From Ianthella basta (lineage: Eukaryota; Porifera; Demospongiae; Verongiida; Ianthellidae), in contig OZ025869.1 of NCBI GenBank assembly GCA_964019415.1, positions 10,082,380 through 10,146,379 on the forward strand: a stretch of DNA of 64,000 bases. Direction: 5' to 3'. The notes under the pieces were generated by a model. That model worked only from the letters and a program-made list of their open reading frames with translations. It was not told where the DNA came from and ran no database searches. Position numbers and translations under genes: made by a program. This document shows, in pieces, positions 50,690-63,397 of this stretch (within the stretch, counting starts at the first letter, position 1; every line of letters begins with the position of its first letter).

Positions 50690-50835
50690 CACACTCAAAT
50701 CTATGCCAGCATGCATGCTGGTAGCCTTAGCTGGTGCAATGTTGTCTGTCCTCGCGAAACGTGTGCATAGCAAGGTACCTCTCTCAGCACCAGCACACCC
50801 TACCTGTACAGTGGGAAAGGAAATGGGATTCTACC
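50690..50835 (-). pseudogene. diverged inverted copy of WDFY3 exon 35
   Basis: On the plus strand GCAATGTTGTCTGTCCTCGC, TGTGCATAG and CTCAGCACCAGCACA follow the reverse complement of exon 35 (31885-31993). About 75-80 percent alike by eye. It lies downstream of gene C on the coding strand of C. Confidence 0.65.
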
Positions 50836-51074
50836 TAACACGAAGCACATTTGCTACCCTTCTGGATGCTGCTTTGAAGGTTATAGGAGTATACTAATGA
50901 GTGTGAGGCACTGCCAAGGCAACTTGTGTCCAATAGACATCCCTTAAAAAATGCATGGCCTTTCTACAGTTTTGGGAAACTTAAGGAATTGGTAGGGGCT
51001 AGATACAGTTTGATGACAAAACTAAGATATAAGCAGCCGGGTTCGTGGCATAGTAAACAGGTTATAAAATGGTA

Positions 51075-51225
51075 CTGTGCTTTTGTGTCATGCAGAAATT
51101 GCAGATATCAAAGAAATTGTGTGCTTACGAAAGTTACATTCAAGGACCTAAAACTCTCAAGTTTAGGTACTTGGGATTTCAGAAATGAAACATTCTGAAT
51201 CAAATGTGATCATGAAATATTCAAA
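51075..51225 (+). pseudogene. decayed copy of the last WDFY3 (FYVE) exon and 3' UTR start
   Basis: Shares TTTTGTGTCA, ATATCAAAGAAA and TTAGGTACTTGGGATTTCAG with exon 38 and the bases after its stop, in the same order. The zinc-binding residues are largely lost. It lies about 500 bases from the end of gene C, similar to the distance of true exon 38 from gene A. Confidence 0.7.
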
Positions 51226-51707
51226 TTCATCCTAGAGATGACATTCATCCACACAAGGGAATTCTGTGTTACTGAGTTTATTGGAGACAGGTGATGGAGG
51301 GAGATGGCACAATTAATGTAGGGTTCTCCTCCAGCATGTACTGTACATTATACGTATATAATATATGCAAGCACATGCACAGAACTCACACTTCTTTTGT
51401 GCAATGATACCATTTTTCCCATGCTTCATAGTATAATGCTAAATACTACTGTAATGAATGTTTATGCATAAGAATTGATCATGAATATTGTATAAAAATA
51501 ATGCTAAAATGGATGATATAAAGATTATAATGAAAGTTAACAATATGCAGCACTTTGGTGGCATGCATGTAAAATCAACACAGTAAATCATACTGTGTGA
51601 TCTGTGAAGATGCATTTGGGACTAAAATTTTCCATGTGTGTAAACATGTATTTTATCTGAACTATAAAATGATGTCCTGAAATTTGGGCTCACTGAAATA
51701 CCTAATC

Positions 51708-53411
51708 TCAGCACAAACAGTCGCTACTTTTGAGTGAGGGTGCCATTGTCCAGTACACGCTTTGACTCATTGATGTGTAGTAGTACACTACACTGACTGT
51801 AGTTGTGCCATTATGTGGTGTTATCTCGTATTCGTACACTCCTGACTTGATCGCTACTGGAAGGGCTAACTCTCCATCCAGTATGGTAAGCCTGTCACTG
51901 TGGTAATCATCCTTTCCTTTCTGAAGTCTGATAAGGAATTGCAGTCCAAAGCACTGCTCTGCAGGTACAAGGAAGGTCCACACTGCCATAAATTTCTTCT
52001 TTCTGAGTAGTGAATAGATGTCACGGCTGCCTCGCGTAGGTCCAGTGAAGCATTTGTCTTCCCAATCTTTGTTCAGATCTGTTAAGGTCGGGGATAGTGT
52101 CTTGTTGGCCATTGGACAAGAGTCACGGAGAGTCTCCGTCTTCCGTACAACACTGTGGACAGAGAGGGAAGCATATTCAATTCAATTTAATGATTAAGGT
52201 GGACCATGACCACTTGTGAAGGAGCAACAGTCAGCTGAGCCACTTGACACTGTATTTGTTGAAGTCTGAAAGTTCTTATGCTTGTGAAATTATCTCTATT
52301 ATATTATTGGCTAAATCAATTGCAGCTAGGTAGTTTTGTTAACTCACATTGTCTCATTGAAGCCCGGGAGGCTTTCCACAGTGAGAATTGATTTCTCACT
52401 GACTTCAAACAAGAGCAATTCGTCTGGGTCTCTGCAGCAATCATAACACACACAAATGTATACAACTGTTTTAGTGTCAGTGAAGCTACAATTTAATGCC
52501 TATATACTGAAGAGCACACATAGCTGTATGTTACAGAATGAGTATTGAGCACCCTGAAGAGCTAGGCTGCATAAGGTTGTTGGCTATGATACACACCCAC
52601 TATCATTTGTCTGTAAAGGTTTCATACACTATCATGATCTTGAAGTTATATATTGATGGAATGCTTGACATTCACAAGGGGAAGAGACGAGCAGTTCTAG
52701 AAGCCTCTCTCTGCACTACTGTTCTGCTGAATTGTGACATCATGCTATACACACACACACACATGCATGCAAGCAGGCTGCTCACCTGATACTAGTGTAG
52801 ATTCCTTGACTTTCAAGTTGTAGATCAAGAAGAGGATACCTGCATGTGGAGCAAAATGTGAAAAATCTCATAGACCTGGCATTAAACAAAACAGTAAAAA
52901 CTGCAGTACAGACAGTTCGTTAAAACATAGCTGGAGTCTTTTCTGATCGAAAATGTCTCATCCATTATAAATGCAAATAATTGCTTCCCCCCCCCCCCCC
53001 CCCTCTTCACTCTATACAAGAGTTCTTTGATGTCATGCACTTGAATGTCTACAAAAGTTAGAGGAAACAGTAACCTGGCTAAGCAATGCACACTGACCGA
53101 TTCGCTGAAGTGATCGCATTGATGCAATCATTTAGGGCGATTGCATGGGCATGCATATCTATCAATCAATCAACTCATTATTAGAGTGCACCATGCCAAG
53201 ATACATCATGGTCTAATGTAGCACTGCACACATAATGCACCATGGGAAATGCAGAGATACATATGAGTACCACGTATATATGGCCGTGTGCCGCTCTTCC
53301 CTGACCGGCTTACCCTTGGCAGGTGTCGTTGCTGTCACCCCTGGCCGCGCTCTGAGCAGCGATGTTCACCACGGCGTACCGAAGAGAGAGCAGAAAGATC
53401 CAGAGAAACAT
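51708..53411 (-). CDS. secreted protein C, four exons (unknown family)
   Basis: Exons: 53411-53314, 52839-52786, 52431-52348, 52152-51708, all in phase 2, 226 residues. Signal peptide MFLWIFLLSLRYAVV, then YPLLDLQLESQGIYTS, VSEKSILTVESLPG and a large domain with WTFLVPAEQCFGLQ, DDYHSDRLTILDG, SGVYEYEITPHNGTTT and MSQSVYWTMAPSL. Exon 2 is six bases shorter than in A. The shared cysteines and several N-glycosylation sites (NDT, NKT, NGT) are kept. Closer to D than to A in the large exon. It looks intact and probably functional. The intron after exon 2 starts with a short TG array on the coding strand. Function unknown; an extracellular role is inferred from the signal peptide. Confidence 0.85.
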
Positions 53412-53494
53412 CCTTTCAGTGCAGTACACGTAGGTAGTTATAGCAGCTCAAGCGACTCCACTCCGCAGTTTGCTAAAAGCTGAGCGAGCGCGCG

Positions 53495-53503
53495 TTATAT
53501 AGC
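53495..53503 (-). promoter_or_regulatory. TATA box of gene C
   Basis: GCTATATAA on the minus strand, about 85 bases before the ATG, in a GC-rich context (GCGCGCTCGC), like that of gene A. Confidence 0.5.
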
Positions 53504-55689
53504 GTTTGCTAACACAAGAAGCCCAAAATATCGAGGAAGTGTGTGCCTGCCATGCGTGCAGCTGGCTTGCTGTCCACCAATCAGGGCGGGAAGTTGCGGA
53601 CAGCAGACCAGATAAGCATTCACGTAGCTAGCCACATAGCCAAGCAACGTCAGGCCCGTAGGCTGGGCGGGGTTCGGAAGAGTTGGATAAGCTCATGCGG
53701 CCCATGCATGCACTTATCCAGTTATATAACTTACATCCAGCACTGGATAAGTTCCACCTGCCACTGAAAACTCTACGTTATAGTAGTAATGGCTCAACTG
53801 AACACTGCTCAGCAGCAGTCATAGTATTGCACTGTGTTCCACTTTGGCTAGACAAGATGCCCCCCCCCCCCCCCCCATTTTCTGACCAGGCTATACGGGC
53901 CTGAAGGATGCAGGGGGAACATATAGATCGGAAAGTTGTGTAAGAGTTGTCCTACTGTCGGTTGAGAATGTTAGGTTGTACCCATTTGGCATGCAGGCGG
54001 AGAGCCATGCACCAGGACGCATAGCTAGCCAGCTCCGCCTGGTCAATCCTTAAACTTTTTCAACGTAATTGCACTGACTGTCACACACCGATATACGCAC
54101 AGTCGCACAACACAAACACACTGAAGTATTGGTACTGATGTAACTGGAGCATACGTTACAATGCAAATAGCCTCGCTGGTCGATATATTAAAATTATTTT
54201 GCTGTGTGCATGGATGCAATTTAATCGTGAAGTTTGCAGTGACTTCAGAATAACATGGCCGCCAAAGCATTCGTTAGCACGCACGTGTTCTTCGCCGCGA
54301 GCTTAGGAGCAGATTGCATGGTTGCTACATATAGCGAAAGCAGCACGAATTGTCTAGCAAGAACAAAGGACTGTATGTGCGAGCACCACGGACGTTCGCG
54401 ACGTTAAACGTGGCGTACGTCATTGTAGTCCGTACATGGTCGGGGGGGGGGGGGGGGGGCAACCCCTCCACCTCGCGGAAGGCCAGGCAGCGAGGTGGAG
54501 AGGCTGACCCCCAGAGTACGTGGTCCGTCGAATAATAGCTAGGACGCACACATGCATTTGTGAGAATATTCCCTTCTTGTGAGCACACGTTAGAGCAGTT
54601 AGCTAGCTGCAGACACTACCACAGGTAGCCATATGACAACCGGACGCACTGGGATGGTTGCACATGGTACTGGTAATGGTTGAAGCCATCACTGAACGAA
54701 AACTTACACAAACTTCCGGCCTCAGACCGATCGAGTACTTTACAAACTCATTAGTAGACAATGTCAGTGTTTGCTGATACAAAGGTAGAAAGGGGACGAT
54801 GATATCATTCGTTTTCGCAAATCTGCTAGCTACAGCCACTTACGTGTGCTCTAGCTGCTAGCTAGCTTGGCAAATTGCTTCCGTACCAATCAGTGACAGA
54901 CAGTGTGATGGAGGGGGCAGAATGGGACAGCATGGCTTCAGTTGACGCATCTTGTTGGTTTCACCCTCATCCCGCTTGCTGAAGAATCCTTAATTCTTTG
55001 CTATAGGCCTGATTCTGCACTACAGCTGCATGTGTTAACTGACTTCAATCTGCATGCATGTGACCAGCTGGACATGGTGTTAGTGTCTTCATGCAAACAA
55101 TTTCATTGCAGAAGGATAAATGTACAACTAACTAACATAATACAATGTAGGCTAAACTGGATGGTTGAGTATACATAGTATGCCAGGAAAAGTTAAAATC
55201 TAACTAAGGATATTTAACCTGGAGTACCCAGAGTGACACGTTAATTGTGGAGATAGCAAACTTTACTACTTTAAAGCCATATCCTATTCTGTTATGGCTA
55301 AATGGCAGCTGACCCACAGTTCAGGCCACAATTACTCTGATACTAAAACTGTGCAAACAGTGTATTGCTATGGAATCTCTATGAAAGTGAAAGCACAGCA
55401 GTTATGAGGGACACCTCTTCAACAACAACAGTTCAGTTCAGGACGACAGTTCAGTTCGGTTCTTTAATGAGGGAAGTGCCTACTGTCCAACTACATAGTG
55501 ATGTGTACAAAACTACCTCTGAAACGAGGACACTTGATTGGGCCAGCCCCAAACTGTCCTAGCTAAATTTGTCTAGAACACAAAGAAGCCACTGTACTTC
55601 TGGGTCAATTTGAGAACTTGCATTTGATAGTGACGAGCTAATACGACTGATTCATTGTGTAATTTCCTCTGAGAAAAATTGTTAGCTAA
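53504..55689. other. intergenic upstream of gene C
   Basis: Holds a C17 run (53860-53876), a G18 run (54442-54459) and, just after the latter, a short hairpin (CCTCCACCTCG/CGAGGTGGAG at about 54465-54500). No supported gene. Confidence 0.55.
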
Positions 55690-56030
55690 ATGGTAAGTTC
55701 CTCCAGATGTAATGTCATAGTGTGAAGCTATGAAGTGCCATCATGGTGTGATGTCATGGCAAGATGGAATGTACAATGTCACCCCACCTGGTCCTCATAT
55801 GCATGGCACGTCTTTCAACCTTTTAAATTGAAAGAAAAACGCTGTGTATGTGTATGGAACGGGTTTCTCTGGTACACATAGGCGGCAAACTGGCTCGCTG
55901 CACGGTGCAAGAATGATTGCTATTACTCCAAAGTGAAAGTGATGGACTAAAGTGGCTTCGCCCGGTGGGGTGATGGTGCTTGGTGTTGGGTATGTTGTGT
56001 CAGTCAGTGAGCGACTATAGCTGTAAGGTA
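55690..56030. repeat. segmental duplicate, matches 47955-48300
   Basis: Same order of shared blocks as the earlier copy, about 7.8 kb away and followed likewise by a TG array. Confidence 0.7.
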
Positions 56031-56204
56031 ATTACTAAAGATTGCAAAGATTGATGGGCAGCTTCTCTACACTGTAGGACGTACAGTTGCTTGCCTCATG
56101 TTCTGTCATTCCCCGACAGCCACTGCAGGAGAGGTTGGCGGCTACTATGGCCGCAAACAGGTGCAGCCACGTATGTTTCAACACAACTGTATGCATCAAG
56201 GGTA

Positions 56205-56242
56205 CATATGTGTGTGTGTGTGTGTGTTTGTGTGTGTGTGTT

Positions 56243-56320
<78 letters not shown>

Positions 56321-56331
56321 GTGTGTGTGTG

Positions 56332-56428
<97 letters not shown>

Positions 56429-56440
56429 TGTGCATGTGTG
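56205..56440 (+). repeat. (TG)n microsatellite, about 230 bases
   Basis: GT repeat with scattered TTTG and TTGT interruptions. Confidence 0.95.
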
Positions 56441-56814
56441 TGTGTGTATGTGCATGCATTTAATTTTAGTGTAGCTAGGTGGATGTCAGTGCAAGTGATA
56501 GTGGGTGTATATATGTATGCATGCACCCACAGCTATTATACACCTGTGCCACCTGTAGGCGTTCATGTGGGGGTGGACATGTGCAGTCTTTTGATCAAGC
56601 AGGTAAGGTATGCGTGTGCAGTATACTAATATGTATTCTGGTTAACCACAGTGCTTCCTCATCACGCCTAACACATTGTCCACACATCTGTAACAAATCT
56701 ACATAAAGGCATAAGTGGGAAGCCTGTGTATGTGTTACAGTTTACAATGCCAACACACCTTTTGTAGCTACAGTGTCTGTTCCAGATATAGTTTGATATG
56801 CTATGATGTAACAC

Positions 56815-57550
56815 TAGTTTCATTTACTTTCAAAAAGGATGGAAGCAGAGAAGTGCTCGTGCAGGGGCTGTGGACTTTTAGTTTAGGCGCAATGAACGGA
56901 TGTAATGTCAAGTTTAATTCCTTGTTGGTATAATTATGGGATGGGAACCTTCTAGAATCTCTGAGAAATGTGGGTGGAGTTTGGTTTGGTCACTCAACTT
57001 TGTATTGTAAGTGTATGACATTGTGTGTGCATGTTTATTTGCACATACAGGTGTTCATTTGCATTATCTGTTGTAGTATATAACCATCACTGCCACTGTC
57101 ATCACCATTGGCTGTCATTGCTATCATCATGTAATGGAAGGCCTTGTTGTTTAACTGGAGGTGGACAAATATGTACCATAGTATTATTAAGACCTGCCTT
57201 CCTTTATAGGTGACACCCGTGGTCTAATTCCCCTTGATTCATCCATGTACACTAATTTCCTCATCTGTTTATAATTATTTCCTCACATAATTATATATGT
57301 ATGTCAGTATCCCCATATAGTGCACATTTGCTTCAATTTGTCAGCCACTTTAACTTTCATTGCTTCATCTTTCACCATGTCCTTCATTCCTTCTTGTCCA
57401 AGTGCCTTACTGACCTCCCCATTCTTAAGGTTTTCCATCCTTGTCACACTTCTAGCTTTCTTAAAAGCATCAACATCAATGCTTGCAGCTTACTGCCATG
57501 ACTCATCTACACTGCCAAAATCTCACACACGTTGAATAGTGTGCATGGGT
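56815..57550. repeat. local module, copy 3
   Basis: Contains AAAAAGGATGGAAGCAGAG, TTCCTTGTTGGTATAATTATG and GTTTGGTTTGGTCACTCAAC. Matching sequence resumes after the MITE at 57552-57733 up to about 57985. Confidence 0.7.
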
Positions 57551-57551
57551 A

Positions 57552-57733
57552 CAGTGAAACCTGTCTAAGATAGCCACCAATCGGCCAGTTCTCACTGACC
57601 TTTATCGAGAGGTGGCTGCTCTGCAGAGGTAGACTGCAATGCTTTAGTGCTGCTTGGGGACAGGGAGACTGGCTGTTTTAAAGAGGTGCACGTGGCTGCC
57701 TATCTCAGTGACAACCTTGGACAGATTCCAGTG
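57552..57733. mobile_element. 182-base MITE with TA flanks
   Basis: Ends CAGTGAAACCTGTCTAAGAT and, in reverse, CACTGGAATCTGTCCAAGG, with TA at 57550-57551 and 57734-57735. The CAGTG(G/A)AACCT start is typical of Tc1/mariner/pogo-type MITEs. A relative lies at 60447-60620. Confidence 0.7.
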
Positions 57734-58129
57734 TACCACCGTTGCATTACATATATTTAATGTTGGATTCAAATGCAATTCTCTTCTCTCCAATACTGCA
57801 CCTCCTTCCTCATTGCTCACGCCACTCTAAAGTGGCACTTCTTCCATTCATTTCTGTGCCCATTTCGCCTCATGCTTACCCTTTTGCATACTTCAGTTTT
57901 GTGCTCATTACACCTTAGCTGCTTAGCTCACCCTTGATTACTTTATCTCTGTGATTATTTCACCTCTGCTCATATCACTGTGATTCTTACAGGACAATGT
58001 ATATCTTGTACCTGCATGTTATGCAAGTACAAACACTCCTGCCTGCACTGTCCACATGAACCATATAACAGGTGAGTAGCTCGTTTGAGTCAACTGGTGG
58101 AGTGTAACTGGAACTAAAGGGTAATAGCA

Positions 58130-59270
58130 TAGCAATGATAGGCATTCACTAACTGCATGATAGAAGCCACACAGGGGTCGGTGATAAGTGAATTCATTCA
58201 TTGTCCAGTACATGCACACTTTGACTCTGTGATGTGAAGTATCACATGCACTACCCTGACTGCTGTTGTGTCTGTAAGTTGAAAGTGCAAGACTTAGTGT
58301 AGTTTGGGTATGCTAATAAGGATGCTAGTTCCATGTCACTCCTTTCAAAAAGGATGGAGTGGGGGAAGGGCGTGGGGACTCCAAACTTCTAGTTTAGGTG
58401 CAACGAGTGGATATGATGTCAAGTTTTGATTCCTTGTTGGTATAATTATGGGATGGGGACATTCTAAAGGCTTTGAGAATTGTGGTGGAGTTTGGTCTGG
58501 TCACTCAATGTTTCTATCCTACTGTAAGTGTATGACATTGTGTGTATGTTCATTTGCATCATTCGTTGCAGCAGCAATCACAGCCACTGTCATCATCAGT
58601 GGCTGCCATGGCTATATAATAGAATGGTTCTACGTTAACAAGAGGTTAACCAAACTACAGTATGTATACAATGTCATGCATGTGCATATATGACACAACG
58701 TCACAATGTCACAATGTCACAACATCATTCATGTAATAAAATCTGACATATAACTGTAAATATGCAATACATACGAGAATAGTCCTGCCTTCTTTATATA
58801 GGTCAGACCCATGGTCTAATACCTCCTTGATTCTCCCATGTAGCTACACTTTCCTCTTCCGTTCATAAGTCCTCACATATGTCAGTATGTCCATGCACAT
58901 TTGCTTCAGTTTTGTCAGCCACCATCTTCTGGCCTTCTCATTAGTATTACTGTGCCTCCACAGCTCTCAGCTCACTGTCATTTCTCCTCTACATTGTCAC
59001 CATGTGTGGGTACCACCATAAAAATACTATGACTTTGTAAGTGGTCTTCTTCTCTCCAATACGGTACTTCCTCTCTCAATGCTTGCAACATTAAAATTTG
59101 TTGCTGCTTCAATTTTCAGCTGTGTGCTCATTTCACCTCTGTGATTATTTCATCTCAGATGGTGCTTATTACACCCCTGTGCTATTTTCCCCACTGTACT
59201 TATTTCACCACTGCACTTAGTTCACCTTGTACTCATTTCACCTCTGCATGTGCATATTCTTGTGTGCCTG
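58130..59270. repeat. local module, copy 4
   Basis: Long near-identical stretches with copy 1, for example over 58790-59030 against 43600-43840. Its first part (about 58190-58265) is again a diverged piece of the secreted family's large exon. Confidence 0.82.
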
Positions 59271-59765
59271 ATTGAACTATATCCATATCTATTACCTCAT
59301 GTACAAGTGTGACGCACCTGCACACATGCACTGCCCACAGAGCCATACAAGGAAGCAATTGGGAATCTCCTTTCAGTCTGAGTCAGTGATAGACTGTAGA
59401 AGACAGCAAGATTGCTCAGGTCTTGTTCTAATCTGGTGTGAATGACAGTGTGAAGCCTGGAATTTATACGGGTTTATTTAGGGTGACTAGTCATCCAGCA
59501 ATTTAGGGAGAGTTGGAACTTAAAAATGTGTATCAGACACTAGACCTAAAACAGAGACTTTATAGGGATGTGTGGGCGTACAGTGCACCAGACATGATAC
59601 GGTATATGACACTATAATGCCATAGTAAAATACATGCATTTTACTGCACTCACATTTCAGACATGCTTGGTCTAAGGAATTGTGCCCCTACTGAGCATTT
59701 ATACATCATCCACAATTAGGCATGCACTACCCACATCCACAGGCAGCCTTCATCCATTCCCCCAT

Positions 59766-59915
59766 ACTGGTGATCTTGGCTGGCCCAATGTTGTCCTTCC
59801 TCTCAAAAGCTGTATGCATAGTAAGGTTACCCCTCAGCACCAACACACGATACCATTTACCTGTGTGGAGGGGAGGGGGAGAGGGAGGGGAAGAGAAGAG
59901 GGTAGGGGAGAGAGC
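59766..59915 (-). pseudogene. near-identical inverted copy of WDFY3 exon 35 with its acceptor
   Basis: Over about 145 bases the reverse complement matches 31841-31978, including 45 bases of the pyrimidine tract, the AG acceptor and most of exon 35, with only a couple of differences that I can see. The frame reads KWYRVLVLRGNLTMHTAF. The match stops inside the exon, before the donor. Confidence 0.88.
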
Positions 59916-60446
59916 GGAGTACGAAGAAGAGGTGGGGAGGTGGAATGTGTGAGGGAAAAGGGGAGAAGATGAAATCACTATACTCTCCTGTCATCAGATT
60001 CTGCTTTGAAGTGCAGGTCAGTCTCCAGAGACCACATGCCAGCTAGTACACTCCTGTAAATAGTTATGCTGTGCATTGATATGGTTCTGAAAAAGAAATT
60101 GTTTGTAATGAAACATGCATAGCATGTGCGATTACTATGTAATAAGTAAATAATGACAAACCTTCTGGTGGAATCAATGTATGGTTTGAGACCATGGCAC
60201 TCAGGACTTTGTTCGGTTTGCATGCATGCAGTCTAGTGAACCACTGAAAGTAGTACACTTTGAGTCCTTACTTGGAATCTTCATTTATGTCATTGTGCAA
60301 TACTACATGGATGTCTCACCAATGGTGAAGGACTTTGGTCTGTGTTGTCAGCCTACACAAAGAGACTAGTGTACATCACGTTACCTCCCCTATTCAGGAT
60401 GTGGGATTGTACACACACGGAGAAGTGTAACTGTATAGTTCAGGTC

Positions 60447-60620
60447 AAGTGGAACTTGTCTAAGATGGTCACTGAGTTAGGCAGCCATCTCTCTAAACAG
60501 CCAGCCTCCCTGGCCCCAAATAGTAATAAAGCATTACAATCTACCTCTGTAGGGTGGCCACCTCTCAAAAAGGTTCATTCAAACAGGTCCATAGGTGGGT
60601 GGTGTAGAGAGGTTTCACTT
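60447..60620. mobile_element. second MITE of the AAGTGGAACTT type
   Basis: Related to the element at 57552-57733 in reverse orientation, with an AGGTTTCACTT right end followed by TA and internal blocks such as AAAGCATTACAATCTACCTC. Confidence 0.6.
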
Positions 60621-61499
60621 TACTAGTTCAGTACCATGATGATTGACATCCACTACCTGACAGAAGCCACACAAGGGTAAGTGATAAAAATATAAGTGAA
60701 TTCCTCAGTTGTCTTCAGTTGTGTAGAAACACTGCAGGCTGGGAGGAAGCACTTTACAGGTGGTCAGGCCAAGTGGCGGAGCAATATAATCTAGACAGCC
60801 ACTTGCACAGTCCAGGAAGTACCTTATAGATAAGCATGGGCAGACCTAAAACACTGGTCAGGCCATGGTCTGGGCAGCCTGGGCCTGTTCTGCCAGGCAT
60901 GCACTGTCAGTGTTAACCTGCACTGTGTGATATGGCCTATGCAGCTTGTTAAATCTGTTTAGATGTAGCATTCAAACGAAATGCCTGCAATTATGCAACA
61001 TTGCCAGACAGTGTCGCAGTCTTTGCATGTTTGCCTTTGAAAGGGTACTATTCCAATAGTACCAACACCTACCCTCTCTTATCGCACTCCACAATGCAGC
61101 GCATGACCTCTTGTGGGGCTTACTGGCACAATCAATACAACACTCATACAAACCCCTACACAATTTCTATCCTGACATGGCTGAATCAGTGTCCATGCAC
61201 TGTAGCTACGTAGCTAGATGGAGCAGACTCCTTTAGTCCAGTCCACTCATAGTCCAGTTTGTATGACTCTGCACATCATTGGCATTTCCCACATCTGAAG
61301 GCAAGGAGGCCATGCTACAGTAGTCCTCTAGAGGAAGCTTGGCTTCCCTGTTTGCTCTAATCAGTGAGAGCCATATACACATCCTAAGATAAGTGATGAT
61401 GTCATGTATAAGAAGCCCCAAGAATGCACACCCAGCAGGACAGTCGCTGGTACATTATGCATCTTTGCTATGACAAATAGGCAATCAGCGCATACAGTT

Positions 61500-61745
61500 A
61501 CTTTCATCTGTCCGCACCTGTAAGGAGGAGTATCTGTGAGGTGCATTCTTTGCATGCATATCCCTGAACACGTACAACTTCCATTGTGTCACATCGTAAC
61601 CACTGCTGAACTTGACCTTGTAGGCTTTCTGTAGCCAGGCTGCGAATGCACTGAATGCAACTGCACAGGTACTCAGTATTCGCCCCACGTTGCATCTCAG
61701 GTCAACCCTTTGGGACTGACCATACTTCATTTGTAGGTTCACCTT
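61500..61745 (-). other. orphan exon-like open segment
   Basis: A frame of about 80 codons on the minus strand (with CAVAFSAFAAWLQKAYKV and YDVTQWKLYVF) is bounded by AAG|GTGAAC-like and ACAG|GTGCGG sequences. The amino acid make-up is protein-like, but I find no partner exons or family. It could be part of a decayed gene or repeat. Confidence 0.25.
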
Positions 61746-62369
61746 AAAGCTGCATTATCATACCCAGCCTATAACAAGACGGCTGGGCATGGCCAATTCA
61801 GTCTGCTGAATACATGATTGTCTGGATGCATATGGCAATGGACTTCCTGCTATTGAAGGGCCTAATGTCCACTGAATGGATGTATCTATTGTCCTACAGG
61901 ACATTCCTGAATGGAACCAAAGTTCAGATGCTTATCAAATGTCTTTCACACACACTATGAATACATACACTGATACCTGTTATGTAGCTATGCCACAGTG
62001 GCTACGCTGACTCACACATATACTGGGCCTACTCACATAACACACACTGCCACATTGACATGGATATTACACTATACTGCAGACACTCCTCCATGACCAC
62101 CTATACACTTATACTCATTTTCAGTATAAAAGAGCACTTGAGTACATTTTAACTTAAACAGTAGTCTATTATATTGTATAGCTCTATGAAGTGGAGCAGC
62201 CCATTTTGTAAGGTGGACAGTCCACTCATAAGTGGGGGATTCCTGCTGACTTGGTGGGATTGTCCCATGCAACAATTTGCAATTGGTGGTCCATTTATGT
62301 AAACCACAAAGCCATCTGAGCAGTCACAAGTAATCAGTTGGACCACCCCAAATTACAAATTGGACAGAC

Positions 62370-62555
62370 TCCCTTAACGAGTTGGACAGTCCCACCTAGT
62401 CAGCTTGGACAGTCCCACATAACCAGTTTGACAGTGACATGACCAGTTTGACATTGACATTAACCAGCTTGGACATTCCCACATAACCAGCTTGGACAGT
62501 CCCACATAACCTGTTACCAGTTGGACAATCCCACAACGCATTGGACAGTACCATA
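62370..62555. repeat. minisatellite downstream of copy D
   Basis: Six or more irregular copies of a roughly 29-base unit with AGCTTGGACAGTCCCACATA. Confidence 0.8.
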
Positions 62556-62639
62556 TATTTAGACAGTTGAATTACACACATTCTATGCAAGTCTTGAATA
62601 CCACTGAGTTCACTGAAAATTTCCCTTGTTTTATAGATT

Positions 62640-62900
62640 AAATTCTTAGGCTAATCTTGTATTGTAGATTCAATGAATGAAGCATAATCATAGTGTATAT
62701 CATTGTATTTGAGGTCTCATAAACATGGGATAAAAGTATTGCTGCAGTATATGTACAATTGAGAGAAGGTATTATAGCAATACAAAGTACTTTGATGGCA
62801 TGCATGTAAAAATACTCAAGGGAATTCAAACTGTGTGTTAACAGAGGAACTGCAAGGTTGGGAATAAAACCATTTGCATGTATTTGCACATGTACTTTTG
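62640..62900. repeat. duplicate of the WDFY3 3' flank, next to copy D
   Basis: AATCTTGTATT and AATGAATGAAGCATAA match 37395-37440 between WDFY3 and gene A. A neighbouring stretch (TTTGATGGCATGCATGTAAA) matches the region downstream of gene C. Confidence 0.55.
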
Positions 62901-62952
62901 TCAGTGTCACAAAATGGGTTCTTGAGGGGAGTTTTACTGTCAACACATAGAG

Positions 62953-63397
62953 TCAGCACACACAGTTACTGCTTTTGAGTGAGGGTGCCATTGTCCAGTA
63001 CACACTTCTACTCAGTGATGTGTAGTAGTACACTACACTGACTGTTGTTGTTCCATTATGTGGTGTTATCTCGTATTCGTACACTCCTGACTTGATCGCT
63101 ACTGGAAGGGCTAACTCTCCATCCAGTATGGTAAGCCTGTCACTGTGGTAATCACTCTTTCCTTGCTGAACCCTGATAATGAATTGCAGTCCAAAGCACT
63201 GCTCTGCAGGTACATGGAAGGTCCACACTGCCATAAATTTCTTCTTTGTAAGAAACGAATAAATGCTTCGGGTGCCTTGCGTAGGTCCAGTAAAGCATTT
63301 GTCTCCCCAATCTTTAGAAAGATCTGTTAAGGTGGGAGATAGTGTCTTGCTGGTCATTGAACAGGTATCACGGAGAGTCTCCGTCTTCCGTTGTATT
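62953..63397 (-). CDS. secreted protein D, last exon (gene runs off window)
   Basis: The large terminal exon of the family, 445 bases like that of C, opening with a one-base phase after an AG acceptor. It codes QRKTETLRDTCSMTSKTLSP, then KCFTGPTQGTRS, WTFHVPAEQCFGLQ, SGVYEYEITPHNGTTT and ends KSSNCVC. It is highly similar to C and shows no stop or frameshift. Exons 1-3 should lie beyond 64000, since no match to them exists in the remaining 600 bases. Confidence 0.85.

Noticed and set aside
59722-59952. Plus-strand frame over the exon 35 copy
   Set aside because: Antisense shadow of the copied WDFY3 exon, equal to the shadow at 31763-32119.
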